DNA of 24,103 nt from a virus: positions 25,828 to 49,930 of IMG/VR virus record IMGVR_UViG_3300030116_005755, one strand, 5' to 3'. The stretch's first letter is position 1; every line of letters starts with the position of its first letter. Of the stretch, positions 6,974 through 14,355 are shown piece after piece. The notes beneath the pieces were generated by a model that searched no databases, had not been told where the DNA came from, and saw only the letters and a list, made by a program, of their open reading frames with translations. Position numbers and translations under genes: made by a program.

Positions 6974-8271
6974 TAACTTATTCTCCAAACTGGTTCACCG
7001 CTACGCTGCGATAATTCCGTGACAGCCCACACTAGAGCGTCCATTCTATCAGGTGATTTTCTTACGTTGGGCGTGTATGTAGTCATTTGATCTTCCAATT
7101 TTTTAAACTCACCAACGTGATAAACCTTGCCCTGTTCATAAAGTGCAGCCACTGGTTCTGCCCTTACCATCTTTCCACGACTTGCCCTTACAGCACTGTA
7201 TGGAACATTCCTTTCTACTGTTCTTACCACTTTCTCAACTAAATCGCCACCATTATTGACTTCTGCTATGATCCTGTCTGCTTTGTAGTGGTGAAAAGCT
7301 GCCACCGCTTCCCTTGCCCAAGCATCAGGACTGCCATGAAAGCTGTGATCAGCAAGCACATAAAAAGTACCTTCTTGCGTCCTCCCTGCAACAATAATTC
7401 CTGTCTCATCACTCTCCTCAGAGTTCGTTACCGCAGGGTCAATAGCCACTACGATCCGTTGTAAGTTTGGCATATTTTCTTGTTTAATTCTAGCCTTTTC
7501 AATCATTGTCCAAGACCACAACGCCCCATCTATGTCCTCAAGCACCTCTGCATATAGCTCTTGTCTGCCTAACCTTGTTCCCTGATATTTCTCTTGAAGC
7601 TGCTGCAATGCTGCAGGTGCAAGGTTCGCTGCATTGTCAAAAGTACTGCCTTTTGTAATGACTGCGCCCTCACGTTTAATTAGGTTTTTTATCAATGGGG
7701 TCGGCTTTGGTGTCGTTGTAATTACGACTTGTGGATTTGTTCCCAACCGTAATCCAAACATTAATTGGTCAAAAGCTTCTGGATACTGCCATGCTGCAAT
7801 CTCATCGCACCAAGCCCTATGAAATTGTGGTCCACGCAGTCGCTCTGGCTCTGCTGCGGAAAAACCTTGAATGATACTACCATTGTACAAACGTATCTCT
7901 TGGGCTGAACTGTTGTAACCTTGCCCTCTGCCCGAAAGCAAACACTCTCTCGGTAAATAAGACAGGATACCGCTTTCGCCTCCAAACGCTACCCTTTTAA
8001 GGTCTCCGAATGTCGGCACAACTACCGCAACTCTTACATTCGGGTGTTTTAGTGCATATAAAATCGCATCTACACCGCCTGTCCTAGTTTTACCCCAACC
8101 GCGCCCTGCCAAAATTAACCAGACATTCCAATCACCTTTGGGTGTTACTTGCTCTGGTCTAGCTGTGTCTATCCAATCACTGTATAATGTGGTTAGCTTC
8201 TTGTGACTTTTCCTCGGCAAGTTGATCCAACTGGTCAATAATTCTTGTGAGGCTTGTTGGGATTGAATCAT
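6973..8271 (-). CDS. terL: Terminase large subunit
   Basis: ATP-driven packaging motor and nuclease. Walker A is GRGWGKT at 56-62 and Walker B AWCDE at 153-157. The nuclease domain has acidic residues in AIDPA (Asp278), IIAEVNNGGD (Glu337) and SPDRMDALVWA (Asp408/411). The length of 432 aa is normal for this compact family. The N-terminus reading DWIDTARPEQ before the ATPase core matches the family, which supports the ATG at 8271 even though it overlaps the upstream gene by 95 bases. The stop overlaps the portal ATG by one base. It is the downstream partner of the modification genes in the same leftward transcript. Confidence 0.95.
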   Translation of the reverse strand: MIQSQQASQELLTSWINLPRKSHKKLTTLYSDWIDTARPEQVTPKGDWNVWLILAGRGWGKTRTGGVDAILYALKHPNVRVAVVVPTFGDLKRVAFGGESGILSYLPRECLLSGRGQGYNSSAQEIRLYNGSIIQGFSAAEPERLRGPQFHRAWCDEIAAWQYPEAFDQLMFGLRLGTNPQVVITTTPKPTPLIKNLIKREGAVITKGSTFDNAANLAPAALQQLQEKYQGTRLGRQELYAEVLEDIDGALWSWTMIEKARIKQENMPNLQRIVVAIDPAVTNSEESDETGIIVAGRTQEGTFYVLADHSFHGSPDAWAREAVAAFHHYKADRIIAEVNNGGDLVEKVVRTVERNVPYSAVRASRGKMVRAEPVAALYEQGKVYHVGEFKKLEDQMTTYTPNVRKSPDRMDALVWAVTELSQRSGEPVWRIS

Positions 8272-8743
8272 CTGATACTACCTGTTTAATTTCACCTGCT
8301 TCACCAAGTGCAAGTTTGCCTGCTTTCTGCGCTTTAAGCACGGTTTCCGCAATGTCTTTAAGTTCTGTTGTTGCCAAGCTATCGCTTCCTTGAGCCTGAT
8401 CTGCACGTGCCGCAGTTGTTAGTTTCCTACCGACCCTTGCTAAAATATTTTCTGCTAATGTCAGGGAAGTATCATCAAACTTGTCTGCTCTGGCTGCTTT
8501 ACGCTCTGCTCTAGCCTTAATTCGCTTTGCTTCGTATGTAGACTTGAAGCTATTGCGTTGACCTTGCCAATCATCTTCTTTTGCTCTGCGATATAATGTA
8601 GTTGACGGTATTTTGTGTTTTTCCACAAGGCTTTCCAACGTCGGATAAACCCTTATTTGATTTTCCTCATAGCCCTCAACAAACTCTAATCTGAGCTTTT
8701 CTGTGACTTTCTGATCTAGTTTGCTGTCAGAGCGAATACCCAT
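8177..8743 (-). CDS. terS: Probable terminase small subunit / HTH DNA-binding protein
   Basis: Protein of 188 aa. The N-terminal helix-turn-helix-like segment (about 15-60) includes PTLESLVEKHKIPSTTLYRRA and DDWQGQRNSF, the pattern of small terminase and transposase-like HTH proteins that read a DNA site. A basic Ala/Lys/Arg-rich middle (about 65-90) and a helical C-terminus follow. The position directly before terL is the main argument for a packaging-initiation role. AGAGG precedes the ATG by eight bases. Only 14 bases separate it from the kinase gene of the modification cassette, so both are probably on one message. Confidence 0.8.
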   Translation of the reverse strand: MGIRSDSKLDQKVTEKLRLEFVEGYEENQIRVYPTLESLVEKHKIPSTTLYRRAKEDDWQGQRNSFKSTYEAKRIKARAERKAARADKFDDTSLTLAENILARVGRKLTTAARADQAQGSDSLATTELKDIAETVLKAQKAGKLALGEAGEIKQVVSDDSIPTSLTRIIDQLDQLAEEKSQEANHIIQ

Positions 8744-8757
8744 CTGACCACCCTCTC

Positions 8758-9291
8758 TTATTTACCACTTGTTATCCATTGTAGCAATTCTTCTGCTAAT
8801 TGTACAGAATGGCTCGGTTCTGTCATATAGCGAACATCTACTTTGCCTTCAAACTCAGCCATAATGTTCTTTATTTTGGTAGCCCGACCGCGCAAAAAAG
8901 TTTCTGATTGAGTATCGTTTCTGGCGATATGTCTTGCGTGTTTTTCTTCTTCAGTAGCTGCCAATACTATTATTTTAAGATCATAGTGTTTATCTAACAT
9001 GAGAAGATTATCTTTTCCAAACAAGCGGTCTCCTTCAAAAATAATGTTTCTTTTCTTGTTAATTGCAAACTTTTGGAAATCTTTATTGACCGCCATAGAT
9101 AAACGGTCTGTCCCTAAAAATGTCCCTGAGTCATTGTATATACCTAACAACGCTGTATTTGTTTGTGAGTTTAAGTGACCTCGAAGCAAACCTTGTTTTA
9201 AATTATGTGTCGCTTTCATCTTCTTAAAAAAATGTTTCATCATTGTGGTCTTACCAGTTGCAGGTTCACCACCGACTGCTATCGCTTTCAT
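8758..9291 (-). CDS. P-loop kinase, likely 5-hydroxymethyluracil-DNA kinase
   Basis: Protein of 177 aa starting MKAIAVGGEPATGKTTMM; the Walker A loop (GEPATGKTT) is at residues 8-16. An acidic strand, IIFEGDRLFGK, follows, then a basic lid region HARHIARND. The ATG has GGAG six bases upstream and forms an ATGA overlap with the FAD gene, so the longer frame to 9369 is rejected. In thymidine-hypermodifying phages (ViI, M6 and relatives) a kinase of this class phosphorylates 5-hydroxymethyluracil in DNA, making the leaving group for amino-acid transfer. Adjacency to a transferase-like gene, an FAD enzyme and a TET/JBP oxygenase supports this. A nucleotide kinase with another substrate is the main alternative. 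Confidence 0.78.
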   Translation of the reverse strand: MKAIAVGGEPATGKTTMMKHFFKKMKATHNLKQGLLRGHLNSQTNTALLGIYNDSGTFLGTDRLSMAVNKDFQKFAINKKRNIIFEGDRLFGKDNLLMLDKHYDLKIIVLAATEEEKHARHIARNDTQSETFLRGRATKIKNIMAEFEGKVDVRYMTEPSHSVQLAEELLQWITSGK

Positions 9292-10109
9292 GCGTACTCC
9301 CCTAAAAACTTTTCTGCTAAATATGGATAAATCATTAAGCCCATTTTCCAACCTCCAGTCATTACCCAAACTCTAGAGCTGATTTTTTCTAGGTGACCCA
9401 TCTTTGGGCTGTTTGCGCTTGCACCGACATATGGACGCATTCCGAAAACTATCTGTGACGGATCGCTTAAACCGAAGTAATCATAGGCACGTGACAGGCT
9501 TTTTCCTATATAGTCCTGTTGCTTTGCCATGTAGTTTTTATGTTTGATAGCCACGCTATCGCCAAACCATATCCTGTCCTCGTCAAACTGAAACACTTTA
9601 AAATGTTTATGAGGTATTGGCATTAGCATCATTGGCTCTTTACGCCACTTGCCCTTAAATAACAGACCGTGACCAGAGAGTGAGTTCAGCCCCATTACTG
9701 GGACAAGCTTATTGCAAAACGCACCTGCACAGATAATGGTCGCACCTTTTTGAAAGCCATTGTTTTTTGTCAGTATACCATCGTCTGAAACTTCTATGGC
9801 TTTGTCTTTAATATATTCGACCAGAACATTTTTAGGTTGCACACGATAAGATTTAATTAAGTTCTTGTTTCTAAAATTTACTTCGTCAACCTTTACCGTG
9901 TCTTGTAAAATCCTTTTTGCTATATCGGCAATGTCTGTACCTAAACGCTCTGCCCATCCGAAACTAAAAATATTTTCACTGTATGGGGATGCAGCATAAC
10001 TGTTTTCTTCATCGAATATTCTTGTTTTGATATTATTTTTTCTAGCAAGCCTTTCTACAAAACTACCTGCTAAACCTGCACCAATTATATTAAGGGTTTC
10101 GGTAGACAA
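9288..10109 (-). CDS. FAD-dependent oxidoreductase/lyase of the DAO type, DNA hypermodification
   Basis: Protein of 273 aa with an N-terminal Rossmann dinucleotide motif LNIIGAGLAGS (about 6-16), a middle strand GATIICAGAFCNKLVPV and a C-terminal FAD-closing segment VWVMTGGWKMGLMIYP. This is the layout of glycine-oxidase/D-amino-acid-oxidase-like flavoproteins. Flavin-dependent lyases of thymidine hypermodification trim an amino acid attached to 5-methyluracil, and this gene sits exactly where one is expected. The start is a TTG eight bases after GGGAG; no useful ATG exists. It overlaps the transferase gene by 25 bases and the kinase by ATGA, so all three are translated together. The DNA-adduct substrate is inferred from context. 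Confidence 0.8.
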   Translation of the reverse strand: MSTETLNIIGAGLAGSFVERLARKNNIKTRIFDEENSYAASPYSENIFSFGWAERLGTDIADIAKRILQDTVKVDEVNFRNKNLIKSYRVQPKNVLVEYIKDKAIEVSDDGILTKNNGFQKGATIICAGAFCNKLVPVMGLNSLSGHGLLFKGKWRKEPMMLMPIPHKHFKVFQFDEDRIWFGDSVAIKHKNYMAKQQDYIGKSLSRAYDYFGLSDPSQIVFGMRPYVGASANSPKMGHLEKISSRVWVMTGGWKMGLMIYPYLAEKFLGEYA

Positions 10110-10873
10110 GGCTGCAACTCCCTTATATCTGGGTATTCGCTTTTTTCGATCCGCATATGCAATCGCTCTATGTCTTCACCTGCTTTGTAGTGTCCGTGAT
10201 AGTATGAATGATATTTACAGAGACAAGTTTCTATTTCCTGCATATTTATAGGTCGCGTATATTGTGGTGGTGCTAGTTCGTCCGTCACGCCACCTACTTC
10301 CAGTTGATGAATCACCTCTGCCATTGAACTGCGGTACAGATGATTACCTACATTTTTATGTTTCTGCTCATCTTCCCCTGCAACAAGCAACATACCTCTG
10401 ATCGGATATTCATAGGCTAAACGAAAATCGACGTTTTTAAAATTAAAGTTAAAACCCAAACAACAATTCAAAAGGTCAAGTATTTTCCACGCTGCCCATG
10501 GACCAATACCTTGAAATTTTTGAAGCTGCTTCAATGCAATGTTTGCATCCTGATGAACTTTGCTAAACATTGAATAGAAACCCTGATGGGCTTTGGCGTT
10601 TTGGTATAGAGCTTGCCAGAAAAATTCTGCATTGCGCTTATGTTTTCTTCTTTCGTTTCCGTAATCGACATCTTCAAAGGTTTTGTTATGCAGCATAAAC
10701 TCTAGCTCACCTATAGAGTTATAGATTACGCTCTTCACAGCTATCCATTTTGCCTTTACCTCTTCACCCCAATCCTTTTGGTCACAAACATTATTGATAA
10801 ATATATAATCGGGGTCTAAGTCACCGCTTGTAATGAGCACTCTACTAAAATCCGCAAAATTTAGTTTTGTCAT
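10085..10873 (-). CDS. Alpha-GPT-PPlase-like amino acid:5-hmU-DNA transferase
   Basis: Protein of 262 aa that looks like a DNA-glycosylase-fold enzyme. A helix-hairpin-helix-like motif, LQKFQGIGPWAAWKILDLL, lies at about 117-135, preceded by RRKHKRNAEFFWQALYQ. A C-terminal element ETCLCKYHSYYHGHYKAGED follows at about 215-234. These features match the alpha-glutamyl/putrescinyl-thymine pyrophosphorylase group (clade 2), which joins amino acids or amines to phosphorylated 5-hydroxymethyluracil in DNA. The ATG overlaps the amidotransferase-like stop (ATGA). It is the strongest sign that the oxidised base here is thymine rather than 5-methylcytosine. Recognition is from motif pattern only, without a search. 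Confidence 0.75.
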   Translation of the reverse strand: MTKLNFADFSRVLITSGDLDPDYIFINNVCDQKDWGEEVKAKWIAVKSVIYNSIGELEFMLHNKTFEDVDYGNERRKHKRNAEFFWQALYQNAKAHQGFYSMFSKVHQDANIALKQLQKFQGIGPWAAWKILDLLNCCLGFNFNFKNVDFRLAYEYPIRGMLLVAGEDEQKHKNVGNHLYRSSMAEVIHQLEVGGVTDELAPPQYTRPINMQEIETCLCKYHSYYHGHYKAGEDIERLHMRIEKSEYPDIRELQPCLPKPLI

Positions 10874-11478
10874 GGCTTGGTTTCCTCAAACCCTTCAACA
10901 AACTGATATGCCATGTATCCGTTTTTTTCTGTAATACGGTAATGATGACCTGCCTCACAAAGCTTTGGAAAAATTGTTATCTCTGACTCTGCAAAGCTAT
11001 CTTTTCTGGTCGTCACCCAACAACAGTTGTCATCATCTTCATAATCATACCAAAGGTGTTTGTAGCCATTGCGGAAAAAGCCAAGCTCTGCGCCTTCTCT
11101 CTCATTCAAGATCATTGCACAGGAAATCGGTTCGTTAGGGAATACTTGCAAAGGGTGCAAATCAAGATCAAAAGTATTTAAAATTGATTTAGTATGAACT
11201 TCTGCCTCATGCGCTATGGCATAATCTTCCCCTGACATTGGATAATTATATGCAAAATCACCCATATAATGTCGACAATGTGCAAGTATCAAAGGTGTAT
11301 CGACGTTTCCTAATTCAAAAAGATCGTTTTTCTCCGCATTTTTAACACTTCTGATTTTTTTATCTTCAAACCAACTGATTGTAGTCTCTTGGCTGTTTTC
11401 CATAGATTGCAGGAGAAGCTTACGAAACGTAATCATATCTACACCATTATGGTTAAAACCTGCAATGACTGCACACAT
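10870..11478 (-). CDS. Class-II glutamine amidotransferase-like (Ntn) protein of the modification cassette
   Basis: Protein of 202 aa beginning MCAVIAGF. Removal of Met would expose Cys2, the N-terminal nucleophile of class-II glutamine amidotransferases. Further family-like elements are LILAHCRHYMG (Arg69), NYP at 78-80 and AIAHEAEV at 87-94, which line up with the usual GHTRW ... NAHP ... HNG glutamine-binding series. The domain is shorter and divergent, with no synthetase domain attached. It may release ammonia from glutamine, or handle a glutamine-derived group, for the modified base. The ATG follows GGAAG and shares one base with the dioxygenase stop. The fold assignment is moderate and the role inferred. 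Confidence 0.6.
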   Translation of the reverse strand: MCAVIAGFNHNGVDMITFRKLLLQSMENSQETTISWFEDKKIRSVKNAEKNDLFELGNVDTPLILAHCRHYMGDFAYNYPMSGEDYAIAHEAEVHTKSILNTFDLDLHPLQVFPNEPISCAMILNEREGAELGFFRNGYKHLWYDYEDDDNCCWVTTRKDSFAESEITIFPKLCEAGHHYRITEKNGYMAYQFVEGFEETKP

Positions 11479-12419
11479 TAGTTTACTTCCGCGTTTAACC
11501 CTTTTAAATCTTTACGGCTTTTTACAAGTTGTAATTCATTTTCTGCGCTGCCGCATTTAAACATATTTTCTCTATAATAACTTACGATGGAAATACGCTC
11601 ATATGGTGCTTTGGCTTTTATCTCTAAATTACCATGCCACTCATGCACATTGAAAAAACAAACATCGGTATTTCTTACGTCAAATCCAATTCTGTATCTA
11701 GGCAGACAGGTAAAACCACCAGAAAATTGACCTGCTTGTAAGACTGCTAAATTACCTAAACCACCTTTGTAATCACCTTGATCGGTATGGATTGCTGTCC
11801 TAAAGTTTTTGTTTACCGTCACTGTAGTAAAAACAGTTTCACCGATGAGGAAATCTTTATTGGTTTGTTGCGCGACTGCATTCTGTGCCTCCCATCGTTC
11901 TGGGCAAGCTTCTTTAAATAAATCTGAAATCTTTTTAATATATGGATAAGCTTTTCTAAATTGGTCAAAATTTTTCTCTGTCCATGCAGTTTGACGGCAA
12001 TAAGGAAATCTTACTGTCCGATCAAAAAAACCTATGATGCCACTATCGACTGTTTTGGCTCGCATCGTTTTAGAAATATAGCCTTCCTTAGTTACCGTCT
12101 GGTATCTAGTTTTTGTCTTTGCGCTCACTTGCATATTTTTTTGAGCGACATCTTCAGTAATGTCGAACTCACCTGCTGCGTTTCCCCTGTTATTGGTTGG
12201 GGTCGCGGCATGCCGTAAAACACCATAAGCTTGTTTGCATAGTGCTGCAGGTATTACGTTTTTCCTAAACATAAAAAGTGGATTGCCCTCATCATCGTAT
12301 GCATCACAATCATAGTCGATAATGTGGTCTATTTCTTTTTCGTTTATAAGAGACCCTGCACGCTCTGACCATTCCTCAAAAGTCCCATACGCTTTCGCGT
12401 CATACTGTTTTATACTCAT
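11478..12419 (-). CDS. TET/JBP-family 2-oxoglutarate/Fe(II) dioxygenase
   Basis: Protein of 313 aa. The double-stranded beta-helix core carries the iron triad: FRTAIHTDQGD supplies His211 and Asp213, and NVHEWHGN the distal His (262 most likely). Arg275 in YERISIVSYYREN is the expected 2-oxoglutarate contact. The order HTDQGDY ... LGNLAVLQAG ... GGFTCLPRYR ... FFNVHEWHGN is typical of phage TET/JBP proteins, which hydroxylate the 5-methyl of thymine or 5-methylcytosine in DNA. With a kinase and transferase of 5-hmU chemistry next door and no cytosine methyltransferase, thymine is the likelier target. The ATG follows a GGCGG-type site and overlaps the ParB-like gene by 20 bases. Confidence 0.88.
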   Translation of the reverse strand: MSIKQYDAKAYGTFEEWSERAGSLINEKEIDHIIDYDCDAYDDEGNPLFMFRKNVIPAALCKQAYGVLRHAATPTNNRGNAAGEFDITEDVAQKNMQVSAKTKTRYQTVTKEGYISKTMRAKTVDSGIIGFFDRTVRFPYCRQTAWTEKNFDQFRKAYPYIKKISDLFKEACPERWEAQNAVAQQTNKDFLIGETVFTTVTVNKNFRTAIHTDQGDYKGGLGNLAVLQAGQFSGGFTCLPRYRIGFDVRNTDVCFFNVHEWHGNLEIKAKAPYERISIVSYYRENMFKCGSAENELQLVKSRKDLKGLNAEVN

Positions 12420-13017
12420 TTTCTACCGCCTGATAAACTGTATCTGTGACATTATCTATACCATACTTTTCTTGTAATTTGGTACACATTTCACGAAACT
12501 TTGGTTCAGTTTCTGTAGTTAAATAGAGTAAAAACATTTTTACGTGACTTTTCTCTAAACCTTCAAGTTCTTCGAAGTTAACCTCTTCTAATTCTTCAAC
12601 ATCATCTGCAAATTCTAAAAGCTCATCACCTGCTAATTTTGTAATTTCATCTAAATCAAAGCCAGTTAATTGTAGGTCGAAATCTAATTCTTTTAAGGCA
12701 GCAAATTCCTCTTTGAGCAACTCCTTGTCCCATTCAGCAAGCTCAGAAGTTTTGTTATCTACAATGCGGTAAGCTTTCTTTTGCGCCTCACTGAGCCCCT
12801 CTGCCGTGACTACTGGAACTTCTTTCATACCAAGTTGCATAGCCGCTAAATGTCTTGTGTGACCTGCTAAAATTATTTTGTTTTCATCAACGACGATCGG
12901 CTGCTGCCACCCATACTCTTGTAAACTTTCTGCAACCTTTTCGACGGCTGCTGAGTTATCACGTGGATTTGATTCATATGGGGTGATTGCTTCAATTTTA
13001 GTATTTTTAACTTTCAT
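12400..13017 (-). CDS. ParB/Srx-fold N-terminal domain protein heading the modification operon
   Basis: Protein of 205 aa. Residues 1-95 form a ParB-like domain: ITPYESNPRDN, VAESLQEYGWQQPIVVD, then IILAGHTRHLAAMQLG with the GHTRH box at about 52-56. An acidic linker (about 125-155) and a small C-terminal domain with FLLYLTTETEPKF follow. No methyltransferase is fused, and the HTH of chromosomal ParB is absent. Such proteins occur in phage TET/JBP and hypermodification neighbourhoods, where they may guide or license modification; nuclease or CTPase activity is also possible. It is the first gene after a strong leftward terminator, so transcription of the cassette probably begins just upstream. 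Confidence 0.8.
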   Translation of the reverse strand: MKVKNTKIEAITPYESNPRDNSAAVEKVAESLQEYGWQQPIVVDENKIILAGHTRHLAAMQLGMKEVPVVTAEGLSEAQKKAYRIVDNKTSELAEWDKELLKEEFAALKELDFDLQLTGFDLDEITKLAGDELLEFADDVEELEEVNFEELEGLEKSHVKMFLLYLTTETEPKFREMCTKLQEKYGIDNVTDTVYQAVENEYKTV

Positions 13018-13076
13018 AATGCAGCCTTTTTTTCTATATACACAATTTTCTAGACAGTTTTATTTGCGACTGCAAC

Positions 13077-13120
13077 AAAAAAAACCCCTCTGTGAGATGC
13101 CAATCGTGAGTACAGAGGGG
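13077..13120 (-). terminator. Strong intrinsic terminator of the leftward replication operon
   Basis: Read on the minus strand, CCCCTCTGT (complement of 13112-13120) pairs perfectly with ACAGAGGGG (complement of 13085-13093), a 9-bp stem with an 18-base loop. It is followed at once by eight T residues (complement of 13077-13084). This should stop leftward transcripts from the 13155-14337 genes before the modification cassette. The cassette would then need its own promoter within 13018-13076, where TATATA (minus strand) is the only visible -10 candidate. Confidence 0.85.
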
Positions 13121-13154
13121 AAAGTTGAAGCAGATAAGTAACCAAAAACGAACC

Positions 13155-13655
13155 TTATCTATTATTTACTTTAACATTTTGTCGTTTGTAATCAAGAAAT
13201 TTTTTGTAAGGTTGCAAGTCTTCCTCAGTGACTAATTTCCTATCTAATAAATCTTGTGCGCTTACCCCTTCGATCCAATGATGCGGAACATCTTCTCGGT
13301 TTTTAATTTTTCTTGCCCAATATTCGCTTTGGTCAAAATCTTTAGGCAAAGTGTCGGGAATATCTATTATGCTGTCTTTAATGTCTTCACGAAAATCTTT
13401 AATTGCATTGGTAAATTGGTAGGTCGTTGGCCAAGTTCTTGTTCTATGTGTTTTTCTTGTTCGGGATGAAACTTTATCTAACAAAAATTTGAAAGAGTTT
13501 TCGTCACAGTTTGGTATCTCGCTATTCATATCTTCAACAATTAGGATCATTTCCTCTCTTGCTGCATCATCATCCAAGTGCCGTGGCTTCTCATAACGCT
13601 TAAGAAAATTGATCAACCAACCTGATAATATTTTTTTTCTTTTTTCATACTTCAT
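13155..13655 (-). CDS. Hypothetical protein (166 aa), possible helicase loader
   Basis: Begins MKYEKRKKILSGWLINFLKR and contains TWPTTYQFTNAIKDFRE near residues 78-94. That N-terminal helical domain followed by a 'WP-T-x-E/Q-F' segment recalls lambda-P-like or primosomal loader proteins. The C-terminal half is charged (KDFDQSEYWARKIKN, VSAQDLLDRKLVTEEDL). It overlaps the initiator-like gene by 11 bases, and an initiator-loader pair is the usual lambdoid arrangement. Both end at the terminator near 13100. Identification is by position and general character only. Confidence 0.6.
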   Translation of the reverse strand: MKYEKRKKILSGWLINFLKRYEKPRHLDDDAAREEMILIVEDMNSEIPNCDENSFKFLLDKVSSRTRKTHRTRTWPTTYQFTNAIKDFREDIKDSIIDIPDTLPKDFDQSEYWARKIKNREDVPHHWIEGVSAQDLLDRKLVTEEDLQPYKKFLDYKRQNVKVNNR

Positions 13656-14337
13656 CGTTTCGCACCGTAAGTTCTTGTAATTGATTGTCTAATGTTTTTC
13701 CATCGCTAGAAAAAAGACTTTTCAAATATTCTGTAGAGGTTTGTGTTACCTCTAACTCATCCATCCAACGCTCTTGATTTAACCATGTAGAAAGATGCGG
13801 TATGTACTGTTTATCCTTACCTTGTATGCTTTCAATATAAGCGTTGATAGCATCTAATAAATCTTTTTCGCTAATTTTTTTAACAGCTTTTAACCAAGCT
13901 TTCATTGCTGCGCCTTTTCCAACTTTTCTTGGGTAAGTTTCCCAAACTGCCGTAAACAAGAACTTCTGTTTTAAACTTATAGGTTTATTACTTAATGGTT
14001 CTTTGGGGTGTCTCTCTGAGACTGACAGGGGTGTCAGAGTGACATGGGGTGGGTCGCTCTCTGAAACTCCCTCAAAGGCAAATATATACCTGTTAGAAGT
14101 TTGGCTTTTGTTGTCGCGAAAAGCTGCTTGTTTTCTTATTAAACCAATATCTTGTAGCTGCCCTAATGTCCTTAAAACAGATGAGCGACTGATCCCTGTG
14201 TCTTCAATGATTGTATTGATGCTAGGGAAACAACCGTGATCTGGATTGTGCCGATCTGCTAATGCAACTAATATTAATTTTTGAAAAGGTTTTAGGCTCT
14301 TTTGCTTCCAAGCCCAATTTACTGCTTCAAAACTCAT
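13645..14337 (-). CDS. Lambda-O-like replication initiator (winged helix-turn-helix protein)
   Basis: Protein of 230 aa. The N-terminal HTH domain (about 1-95) includes WAWKQKSLKPFQKLILVALA and FPSINTIIEDTGISRSSVLR, the usual form of phage HTH_36-type initiators. A Ser/Pro-rich linker (about 95-120) leads to a C-terminal domain with WETYPRKVGKGAAMKAWLKA and YIPHLSTWLNQERWMDEL, common in phage replication proteins. The ATG has an excellent GGAGGT site. The linker-coding DNA holds GGGGTG repeats and a palindrome that could be the origin, as in lambda O. It overlaps the possible loader gene and lies downstream of an HTH repressor-like gene. Confidence 0.8.
   Translation of the reverse strand: MSFEAVNWAWKQKSLKPFQKLILVALADRHNPDHGCFPSINTIIEDTGISRSSVLRTLGQLQDIGLIRKQAAFRDNKSQTSNRYIFAFEGVSESDPPHVTLTPLSVSERHPKEPLSNKPISLKQKFLFTAVWETYPRKVGKGAAMKAWLKAVKKISEKDLLDAINAYIESIQGKDKQYIPHLSTWLNQERWMDELEVTQTSTEYLKSLFSSDGKTLDNQLQELTVRNDEV
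14005..14067. repeat. Candidate origin iterons inside the initiator gene
   Basis: Within about 60 bp lie three GGGGTG units (14005-14010, 14028-14033, 14046-14051), each flanked by CTCTGA/TCAGAG-type bases. The middle one sits in a perfect palindrome CTGACA-GGGG-TGTCAG (14022-14037). CTCTCTGA also occurs at 14012-14019 and near 14056-14063. The encoded linker is low in sequence constraint (Ser/Pro/Glu), as with the lambda origin inside gene O. Repeats are degenerate and unevenly spaced, so this is tentative. Confidence 0.4.
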
Positions 14338-14355
14338 TTCTTACCTCCATGATTT

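Noticed and set aside
9292-9369. Longer kinase start at 9369
   Set aside because: The extension overlaps the FAD gene fully, has no ribosome site and disrupts the ATGA coupling; the fold starts at MKAIAV.
11478-12419. Dioxygenase acting as a cytosine TET with glycosyltransferase decoration
   Set aside because: No cytosine-5 methyltransferase or glycosyltransferase is present; the neighbours fit 5-hydroxymethyluracil chemistry. It cannot be fully excluded without the rest of the genome.
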